A stretch of DNA of 5,304 nucleotides, taken from the NCBI GenBank assembly GCA_025453715.1, contig JALOPT010000125.1:1-5304 (forward strand), given 5' to 3'. Under the pieces are notes generated by a model. The model did no database searches, was not told where the DNA came from, and saw nothing but the letters and a program-made list of their open reading frames with translations. Positions 1 to 4,216 of this stretch are shown piece by piece. Within the stretch, counting starts at the first letter, position 1, and each line of letters begins with the position of its first letter. Source of the stretch: Methanoregulaceae archaeon (GTDB taxonomy: Archaea > Halobacteriota > Methanomicrobia > Methanomicrobiales > Methanospirillaceae). Both the position numbers and the translations under genes were made by a program.

Positions 1-103
1 CGGGAACACCTACGCGCTGGATAAATCGGCAGTGAAGGTACCTGAGGCCCTTGCGGTGTTCCTGTGCTGCCGCGGGCTGGCAGAGATCTCCGGGGGCGGA
101 TAG
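1..103 (+). CDS. priS: DNA primase small subunit PriS, C-terminal fragment (5' truncated)
   Basis: Only the last 33 codons are present, read from base 2 to the TAG at 101-103. The peptide contains VPEALAVFLCCRGLAEI, which resembles the C-terminal helix of archaeal/eukaryotic-type primase small subunits, as I recall that family. PriS is the catalytic subunit of the PriS-PriL primase, which makes primers at the replication fork. The catalytic Asp residues lie upstream of the window, so the assignment rests on this C-terminal motif and on gene order: a primase gene directly before a GINS gene is a known arrangement in methanogenic archaea. The stop is followed after 3 nt by the GINS start, implying one transcript. 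Another protein with a similar tail cannot be excluded from 33 residues. Confidence 0.7.
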   Translation, partial: GNTYALDKSAVKVPEALAVFLCCRGLAEISGGG

Positions 104-106
104 ACC

Positions 107-748
107 GTGCACCTCGAGGAGCTCCGGACAATTCTTCTTTCAGAGCGCGAAACCGGCAGGCTGACCAGTATCCCGGCTGACATTTTTGAAACAACAAAAA
201 AGGAACTTGAGGAACTGACCTCTGATGTGCATGCAAACGAGGACCCGTTCAGCGATCGAACCCGCGTGCTGATTGAACGGGCCTCAAGCATCCGTGAGAC
301 CCTCCAGGACCTCTTCCGGATCAGGGCAGAGAAGATACTTGCGCTCTCGTCTGGTCATATCGATGGTCACCCGCTGGAAAAAGATGAACTGAAGAAGATG
401 CTCCCTGCCGAACGTGAAATGTTTGATACGGTCACCGGTGCAATCGCAAAAAACCGCGAAATTTGTATTATTACCCGGCACGACCATATACCAGTTGCAT
501 CAGGAATTAAAGATTTCCCTGCGACAGGTGATGTGACCACAGGGGAACCGGCACCCGGGACAGGCGAGACACCCCCGCCCGGCCAGGGATATGTCCTCGC
601 CCGTGTGCTGGACAATATGGAGCCATTTATGGGCGTGGATGGGAGAATTTATCACCTTATGAAAGAAGATATAGTGACACTTCCCCGGAGGAATGCGGAA
701 GTCCTGAACGAACGCAACATAGTGTTAAATATCACTCCGGGAAAATAA
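107..748 (+). CDS. GINS complex subunit, Gins51 (Gins15) type
   Basis: A 213-residue protein expected to join the archaeal GINS complex, which bridges MCM helicase and the GAN/Cdc45-like nuclease in the CMG-like replicative machine. The N-terminal part (about 1-120) is helical and carries the family's L-x-D-L-F-x-x-R-x-x-K-I-like stretch near residues 66-77. A Pro/Gly/Thr-rich linker spans about 138-160. The small B domain, about 161-210, has the typical PFMGVDGR-x-Y-x-L-x-K-E-D-I-V-x-L-P pattern. The A-then-B order marks the Gins51 rather than the Gins23 class. The start is GTG at 107, the first possible start after an in-frame TAG at 101-103; no ATG lies near, and the upstream ribosome-binding site (a GGCGG-like stretch) is weak. 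It sits 3 nt after priS and 38 nt before the eL42 gene. Confidence 0.9.
   Translation: MHLEELRTILLSERETGRLTSIPADIFETTKKELEELTSDVHANEDPFSDRTRVLIERASSIRETLQDLFRIRAEKILALSSGHIDGHPLEKDELKKMLPAEREMFDTVTGAIAKNREICIITRHDHIPVASGIKDFPATGDVTTGEPAPGTGETPPPGQGYVLARVLDNMEPFMGVDGRIYHLMKEDIVTLPRRNAEVLNERNIVLNITPGK
725..732 (+). promoter_or_regulatory. Possible internal TATA box before the eL42 gene
   Basis: TTAAATAT lies inside the last codons of the GINS gene and resembles the archaeal TATA consensus (TTTAWATA). A start site about 25 bp downstream would fall near 753-758 and give a leader of roughly 30 nt containing the ribosome-binding site at 774-778. The 38-nt gap after GINS is the largest in the cluster, consistent with a separate promoter for the ribosomal-protein genes. 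No clear purine-rich BRE was verified. Confidence 0.3.
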
Positions 749-773
749 TACTGGTATTTGTTACTATTTCGAT

Positions 774-778
774 AGGTG
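774..778 (+). promoter_or_regulatory. Ribosome-binding site of the eL42 gene
   Basis: AGGTG matches part of the archaeal Shine-Dalgarno sequence GGAGGTGAT and lies 8 nt before the ATG at 787. The spacing favours that ATG over the in-frame ATG at 793. Confidence 0.6.
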
Positions 779-786
779 TAAATCTC

Positions 787-1065
787 ATGAAAATGCCCGC
801 CAAATTTAAGACCTACTGCCCATTTTGCAGGAATCATCAGGAGCACGAGGTCGAGAAGGTAAAGAAAAGCAAGACGACCGGGCTCCACTGGATTGACCGG
901 CAGAAGGCACGAAGAGGCCATGTCGGGAACATGGGGAAATTCTCAAAAGTACCCGGTGGAGACAAGCCGACCAAGAAAATCAATGTCCGTTACCGGTGCA
1001 AGACCTGTGGAAAAGCACATCTCCGCCCGGGATACAGAATTGCGAAGTTCGAACTGACGGAGTGA
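787..1065 (+). CDS. rpl44e: Large-subunit ribosomal protein eL42 (L44e)
   Basis: A 92-residue basic protein of full family length. Zinc ribbon ligands are Cys11-x2-Cys14 and Cys71-x2-Cys74. Between them is the conserved tract H34-W-I-D-R-Q-K-A-R-R-G, followed by a flexible basic region GGDKPTKKINVRYRC. In known ribosome structures this protein sits near the E-site, contacting the CCA end of exit-site tRNA. ATG 787 is preferred because AGGTG lies 8 nt upstream; ATG 793 would remove only two residues and cannot be strictly excluded. The stop TGA (1063-1065) overlaps a possible GTG start of the next gene and contributes to the ribosome-binding site for the ATG at 1074. All zinc ligands are intact. 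Confidence 0.97.
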   Translation: MKMPAKFKTYCPFCRNHQEHEVEKVKKSKTTGLHWIDRQKARRGHVGNMGKFSKVPGGDKPTKKINVRYRCKTCGKAHLRPGYRIAKFELTE

Positions 1066-1073
1066 GTGAACAA

Positions 1074-1262
1074 ATGGTACGTCAGCACAGGGATAACAGG
1101 AGTGCGTTTATCAAGGTCAAGTGCCCGGACTGCGAGAATGAGCAGCTGGTCTTTGACAAGGCATCCACCAAAGTGGATTGTGTCGTCTGCGGAAAAGTGC
1201 TCGCCGAGCCAACTGGTGGCAAGGCAGGCATCCAGGTTGAAAAACTTGCAGAATATAAGTGA
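1074..1262 (+). CDS. rps27e: Small-subunit ribosomal protein eS27 (S27e)
   Basis: A 62-residue zinc-ribbon protein of the small ribosomal subunit. Ligands are Cys17-x2-Cys20 and Cys36-x2-Cys39, with the family signatures F-I-K-V-K-C-P-D-C, N-E-Q, and the near-invariant L-A-E-P-T-G-G-K-A at residues 43-51. ATG 1074 is chosen because GGAGTGA (1059-1065) lies about 11 nt upstream and the product begins MVRQHR, as expected for the family. An in-frame GTG at 1062-1064, overlapping the eL42 stop, would add four residues (VSEQ) and remains possible. It sits 8 nt after eL42 and 9 nt before the aIF2-alpha gene, so the pair of zinc-ribbon ribosomal proteins is surely co-expressed. Confidence 0.97.
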   Translation: MVRQHRDNRSAFIKVKCPDCENEQLVFDKASTKVDCVVCGKVLAEPTGGKAGIQVEKLAEYK

Positions 1263-1271
1263 GTACCGTAT

Positions 1272-2060
1272 ATGAAAGGCGAAGAATGGCCGGAGGAGGG
1301 AGATCTCGTCGTATGCACAGTCCAGCACGTAAAGGATTTTGTTGCATTCGTCTCACTCGATGAGTATAACGGGCGTGAAGGCCTGATCCCCATCTCCGAG
1401 ATTGCGACAGGGTGGATCAAGTATATCAGGGACCACATCAGGGAAGGCCAGAAAGTGGTCTGCAAGGTCCTCCACGTTGATACAGCCCGGGGCCATATCG
1501 ACCTTTCATTAAAGGATGTCAACGAGCACCAGCGCCGGGAAACAATCCGGGAGTGGAAAAACGAATCGAAAGCCAGCAAGTGGATCAGTTTTGCTGCGGA
1601 AGCTTCAGGCGGGTCTGCAGAAGCAATCGAGTCTGCATTATACAAAAAATACGGGGACCTTTACACGGCGTTTGAAGATATCGTCATGAACGGACCGGGT
1701 GTCGTCAGTGAACTCGGGCTCCCCGCAGCGACCGTGGATTCACTGGTCGCTGTTGCCAAAGAGAACGTAAGGATCCCGAAAGTCACGGTAGCCGGGAATA
1801 TAATCCTCACATCCCCAAAGCCGGATGGAGTAAATATTATCCGCCGGGCACTCCGTAGTGCCGAACCAAAGATCCCGGACGTTGAGATAGAACTCACCTA
1901 TATCGGTGCACCTGCCTACCGGATCAAGGTCACCGCCCCGGATTACAAGACCGCAGAAAAGGCAATTGAAAAGGCCGCAAGCGCTGCGATTGGCGTGGTG
2001 GAAAGGGCTGGCGGCGAAGGCAAATTCGTTAAAAAACCGAAATCCGGTAAGAGTTCATGA
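1272..2060 (+). CDS. eif2a: Translation initiation factor aIF2 subunit alpha
   Basis: A 262-residue protein of typical archaeal length. The alpha subunit of the aIF2 heterotrimer helps bind initiator Met-tRNA and deliver it to the small subunit. Domain order: an S1-type OB fold (about 1-84; WPEEGDLVVCTV at 6-17, GLIPISEIATGW at 37-48, DLSLKDV at 77-83), a helical middle domain (about 86-168), and a C-terminal alpha-beta domain (about 170-250; VTVAGNIILTSPKPDGVNII) that contacts the gamma subunit. The tail after residue 250 is Lys/Gly/Ser-rich. Aligned by eye, Ala45 occupies the position of eukaryotic eIF2-alpha Ser51, while Ser42 matches eukaryotic Ser48. ATG 1272 gives the usual N-terminus. 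The stop overlaps the Nop10 start as ATGA (2057-2060). Confidence 0.97.
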   Translation: MKGEEWPEEGDLVVCTVQHVKDFVAFVSLDEYNGREGLIPISEIATGWIKYIRDHIREGQKVVCKVLHVDTARGHIDLSLKDVNEHQRRETIREWKNESKASKWISFAAEASGGSAEAIESALYKKYGDLYTAFEDIVMNGPGVVSELGLPAATVDSLVAVAKENVRIPKVTVAGNIILTSPKPDGVNIIRRALRSAEPKIPDVEIELTYIGAPAYRIKVTAPDYKTAEKAIEKAASAAIGVVERAGGEGKFVKKPKSGKSS

Positions 2061-2218
2061 GTGGTCATATAAGGCGTTGCGACAAGGACAGGACCTATAC
2101 TATTCAGAGGCAGTGTCCTGTCTGCGGCGACGCAACAAGGACTGCACACCCGCCACGTTTTTCACCTGAAGACAGGTTTGGGGAGTACCGGAGACGGGTC
2201 AAAGAATGGAAGATATAA
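2057..2218 (+). CDS. nop10: H/ACA ribonucleoprotein protein Nop10
   Basis: A 53-residue protein starting at the ATG within ATGA shared with the aIF2-alpha stop and ending at TAA 2216-2218. It carries the Nop10 signatures MSGHIRRC, YTI, CPVCG (residues 20-24), and the near-invariant AHPPRFSPEDRFGEYRRR (30-47). Nop10 binds Cbf5 and L7Ae/Gar1 in the H/ACA guide RNP that makes pseudouridine in rRNA. Archaeal homologues usually have a four-Cys zinc site; here Cys8, Cys20 and Cys23 remain, but residue 11, where the second Cys normally sits, is Asp. The gene overlaps its downstream neighbour by 13 nt (ATG at 2206), and has no strong ribosome-binding site of its own, suggesting translation coupled to aIF2-alpha. 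Confidence 0.95.
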   Translation: MSGHIRRCDKDRTYTIQRQCPVCGDATRTAHPPRFSPEDRFGEYRRRVKEWKI

Positions 2219-2961
2219 CAATCCGCTTTCTTGATGATTTTTCGAAAGATGAGGTGGATTCACCCATTCTTATCGAAGGACTGCCCGGGATCGGGCATGT
2301 CGGAAAACTTGTGGCTGAACATATCATTCATGAACTCGGCGCAAAAAAGGTCGCAGAAATCCATTCGATCTATTTTCCTCCCCAGGTGATTATCGAGGAG
2401 AACAGTGTCATCCGCCTTGCCAACAACGAGATTTATTTTTACCGGGACGACATACTTCAGGCCTTGTTCCTTGTCGGTGATTTCCAGAGCACATCAAACG
2501 AAGGTCATTACCTGCTTGCCGACCAGTACCTGAAAATTGCCGAGGAATTCGGGGTCAACCGTATCTATACCCTGGGGGGTTTCGGTGTCGGCCACCTGGT
2601 GGAAGAACCCAGGGTGCTTGCTGCTGTAAACCGGGTTGATTTAAAGGAACAGGCAGAAGAGGCAGGAGCGACCTTTGACAACGGAGAGCCCACAGGAGGG
2701 ATCATCGGTGCGGCAGGCCTCCTGCTCGGGCTGAGTGCTTACCATGATATCGAGGGCATATGCCTGATGGGTGAGACCTCCGGTTACCTTGTCGACCCGA
2801 AAAGCGCTACAAGCCTTTTAAAAGTCCTTTCTAACCTCATTGGTATCAGTATCGATGCAACAACCCTCGCCGAGCGTGGGGTCGAGATGGAACGGATGGT
2901 CCAGAAGCTGATAGAGGGAGAACAGGCCATGCGTGACGAAGAACTAAGATACATCGGATAG
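2206..2961 (+). CDS. PAC2 family protein (putative proteasome assembly chaperone)
   Basis: A 251-residue protein of the PAC2/DUF75 family. Visible family features are the N-terminal LIEGLPGIGHVGKLVAEHI (22-40), GDFQS (91-95), YTLGGFGVG (121-129), a Gly-rich TGGIIGAAGLLLGL (163-176), and MGETSGYLVDPKSA (188-201). The C-terminal 30 residues are charged and probably helical. Eukaryotic PAC2 and archaeal PbaA/PbaB relatives bind proteasome alpha rings or act in their assembly; whether this particular protein does is inference. Tyr249 is third from the C-terminus (Y-I-G), close to but not fitting the HbYX rule, which needs Tyr second from last. The start at 2206 lies inside nop10; GGAG at 2190-2193 is 12 nt upstream. 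It is the last gene of the cluster. Confidence 0.9.
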   Translation: MEDITIRFLDDFSKDEVDSPILIEGLPGIGHVGKLVAEHIIHELGAKKVAEIHSIYFPPQVIIEENSVIRLANNEIYFYRDDILQALFLVGDFQSTSNEGHYLLADQYLKIAEEFGVNRIYTLGGFGVGHLVEEPRVLAAVNRVDLKEQAEEAGATFDNGEPTGGIIGAAGLLLGLSAYHDIEGICLMGETSGYLVDPKSATSLLKVLSNLIGISIDATTLAERGVEMERMVQKLIEGEQAMRDEELRYIG

Positions 2962-3012
2962 AATGTATGATAGAGGGGATTGGGTAAGTTCACATGGGAT
3001 CTTTAAAATTCT

Positions 3013-3036
3013 CCAGGGTATTGGTTTTTACCCAGG
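3013..3036 (+). terminator. Possible transcription terminator after the PAC2 gene
   Basis: CCAGGGTA (3013-3020) can pair with TACCCAGG-type bases at 3029-3036, with one A-A mismatch (3015/3034) and an 8-nt loop containing a T-run (3025-3029). It lies about 50 nt past the PAC2 stop. Archaeal termination relies mainly on T-tracts, and another, TTTT at 3070-3073, follows. The hairpin can also form on the minus strand, so it may serve both convergent transcripts. Confidence 0.45.
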
Positions 3037-3042
3037 CTGAAT

Positions 3043-3048
3043 AAAAAA
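3043..3048 (-). terminator. T-tract terminator of the lamin-tail gene
   Basis: Six A residues on the + strand give a T6 run on the - strand, beginning 28 nt past the TAA stop at 3076-3078 and flanked by further A/T bases. This fits the T-rich terminators of archaea. The hairpin at 3013-3036 lies further downstream for this transcript. Confidence 0.5.
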
Positions 3049-3052
3049 TAAT

Positions 3053-3068
3053 CGGATTTCCGGATTTC
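3053..3068. repeat. Tandem 8-bp direct repeat
   Basis: CGGATTTC occurs twice in direct succession (3053-3060 and 3061-3068) in the convergent intergenic region. It may be chance or a small slippage duplication; no function is apparent. Confidence 0.5.
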
Positions 3069-3075
3069 CTTTTAT

Positions 3076-3963
3076 TTATGCACTGATCCTTCCTGCGAGC
3101 TGCCCCTGTGGGTTATAGAGCGATGCGGTATCCCCTTGTGGATTCCAGAAATCGACCCCCGGGGGATAATACAGTTCATTGCTTGTTATCATCCCTTCCT
3201 TTCCGAAGTAAATAGTCAGGGTTGAATACGGGTTGAGAAGGTAGGTGAATGTGGACCCGTCACCAAGGGGAAAGTCAATGAAATTAAGGCTGTTCCCCCG
3301 GCTGTTTGTTATTTTCCACCCGCTCATGATAACCGGAGTACTCCCTGTATTTGTAATCCTCACAAACCTGCCCTCCAGGTTCAGTTCTGTCAGATGTACC
3401 CTCGTGTCCTGGCCGGATACCCCGGTTCCCGTGGTGGGGGTTGGGGCTACCGTCCCCATCGTTGCGGGCAGGTAATACGGTGTTACGGGAACGGTAACCG
3501 GTTTCCTGTAAGTAAACCGGTCAGCGGAAAGGGTTTCCGGCTGTGTCGCTGGAAGCGGGGTCAGCGTTACCTCCGGTGAGACCGGGGCAATGTCATTAGT
3601 ATTATAGCTCCTAAAGAGCCGGATACGGTCTGCCTGGCTGAGCGTTGAAGGAAATGAAGTCGCAGCAGCCTGCCTGGCGATCATCTTTCCCCATGCGATA
3701 ATCTGGTCCTCGGAAGCAGGTGTGGCCCAGGAACTATCATCTGGCGGGGTAAACGATGAAGAAGTATCCGGAAACGCTCCAAAACTATCGGTGGACGTGG
3801 TCGGGACCTGCCGCGATGTCATCTTCATCCACGCAAGTATATCCTCAACTGAGTCGGGATTGAGCCAGGAACTGTCATCACTCGCGCATACCGGTACGAC
3901 TAACAGACCGGACAGGATAATACCCAGAATAAGACCAACACTAATACTTGTACATTTTTTCAA
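3076..3963 (-). CDS. Exported lamin-tail domain protein with duplicated N-terminal DDSSW module
   Basis: A 295-residue protein I cannot name precisely. Residues 1-27 look like a Sec signal peptide: MKK, a hydrophobic core about 8-25, and probable cleavage after VCA27. Cys26 does not sit in a good lipobox. Residues 29-57 and 75-103 are two copies of a module beginning DDSSW and ending in an amphipathic stretch [IL]-A-W-x-K-M-x2-R-Q. A Thr/Pro-rich, probably unstructured stretch covers about 125-185. Residues about 188-295 resemble a lamin-tail (LTD) beta-sandwich: VRITNTGSTPVIMSGWKITN, a Gly/Ser turn region, then DFWNPQGDTASLYNPQG. LTD domains are common in secreted archaeal proteins; a cell-surface role is inference. 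There is no C-terminal membrane helix, so it is probably released or bound noncovalently. The gene is convergent to PAC2 and divergent from the nuclease gene. The start is TTG 3961-3963, set by GGAGGT 6 nt upstream. Confidence 0.85.
   Translation of the reverse strand: MKKCTSISVGLILGIILSGLLVVPVCASDDSSWLNPDSVEDILAWMKMTSRQVPTTSTDSFGAFPDTSSSFTPPDDSSWATPASEDQIIAWGKMIARQAAATSFPSTLSQADRIRLFRSYNTNDIAPVSPEVTLTPLPATQPETLSADRFTYRKPVTVPVTPYYLPATMGTVAPTPTTGTGVSGQDTRVHLTELNLEGRFVRITNTGSTPVIMSGWKITNSRGNSLNFIDFPLGDGSTFTYLLNPYSTLTIYFGKEGMITSNELYYPPGVDFWNPQGDTASLYNPQGQLAGRISA
3655..3741 (-). repeat. DDSSW module, copy 2 (residues 75-103)
   Basis: This 29-residue segment aligns without gaps to residues 29-57, with 16 identities by hand count: DDSSW, Pro, Ser, Ile, Ala-Trp, Lys-Met, Arg-Gln and Thr-Ser. 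The first 15 bases of the two copies differ at a single position. Confidence 0.85.
3793..3879 (-). repeat. DDSSW module, copy 1 (residues 29-57)
   Basis: This is the first copy of the duplicated module. It begins one residue after the predicted signal-peptide cleavage site. A Ser/Thr/Pro-rich spacer of 17 residues separates it from copy 2. I do not recognise the module from any known domain. Confidence 0.85.
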
Positions 3964-3969
3964 TGTAAT

Positions 3970-3975
3970 ACCTCC
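3970..3975 (-). promoter_or_regulatory. Strong ribosome-binding site that sets a TTG start
   Basis: The - strand reads GGAGGT, six matching bases of the archaeal Shine-Dalgarno sequence, 6 nt before TTG 3961-3963. The nearby ATG at 3953-3955 is out of frame and would stop after four codons, so TTG is the start of the exported protein. Confidence 0.85.
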
Positions 3976-3985
3976 AATTGTTTCA

Positions 3986-4024
3986 GTAAATATCTGAACA
4001 GGGACATTTCTGACCGATATTTAC
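3986..4024. repeat. 9-bp inverted repeat upstream of the lamin-tail gene
   Basis: GTAAATATC (3986-3994) and its exact reverse complement GATATTTAC (4016-4024) are separated by 21 nt, so the arms are 30 bp centre to centre, about three helical turns. It could be an operator with two half-sites on one DNA face, or a hairpin in the 5' leader of the minus-strand transcript. The distal arm read on the - strand (GGTAAATATC) also resembles a TATA box, about 55 bp before the start codon. Confidence 0.55.
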
Positions 4025-4104
4025 CACTCTGTAATGCCACTACTAAAATCCTCTTAATAAGACAGTATTTTCTCGAAATCTACCGGGAATGTGGCACAAA
4101 CTAA

Positions 4105-4115
4105 TATTTAAAATA
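4105..4115. promoter_or_regulatory. TATA-like element in the divergent intergenic region
   Basis: The + strand reads TATTTAAAATA. The - strand contains TTTAAATA, an exact match to the archaeal TATA consensus TTTAWATA, which would start the lamin-tail transcript with a leader of about 120 nt. On the + strand it could direct the nuclease gene, with a leader of about 80 nt. A weaker + strand alternative, TTTAAT at 4185-4190, would give an almost leaderless message. Confidence 0.4.
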
Positions 4116-4119
4116 CCAG

Positions 4120-4129
4120 GAGTATACTC
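4120..4129. promoter_or_regulatory. 10-bp perfect palindrome, candidate operator
   Basis: GAGTATACTC is perfectly self-complementary and lies 4 bp beside the TATA-like element at 4105-4115. Read on the + strand it falls between that element and the expected start site, a place where archaeal repressors often bind. The symmetry does not extend beyond 10 bp, so chance is a real alternative. Confidence 0.35.
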
Positions 4130-4216
4130 AACACCCCGGGATAATCCCCAATGCCTTATGGACAAACCAGCTCCTATTATGAGATTTAATGTGCCGGCAG
4201 GTGCCTATCCTGTACA

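Noticed and set aside
996..1073. N-terminal extension of eS27 to an upstream start
   Set aside because: It would overlap the conserved end of eL42 and add residues unlike the family; ATG 1074 gives the normal N-terminus.
1082..1645. Long open frame on the - strand (187 codons)
   Set aside because: It lies opposite the certain eS27 and aIF2-alpha genes, and its translation shows no recognisable domain; it is a codon-bias shadow.
3100..3600. Small + strand open frames opposite the exported-protein gene
   Set aside because: They are antisense to a gene with a signal peptide, internal repeats and a lamin-tail domain, and look like no known protein.
3941..3955. ATG at 3953-3955 on the - strand as the start of the exported protein
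   Set aside because: It is out of frame with the protein and ends after four codons at TAG; the GGAGGT at 3970-3975 points to the TTG.
3964..4216. tRNA, small RNA gene or CRISPR repeats in the divergent intergenic region
   Set aside because: I found no cloverleaf, no T-arm sequence and no spaced direct repeats; only promoter-like and short symmetric elements are present.
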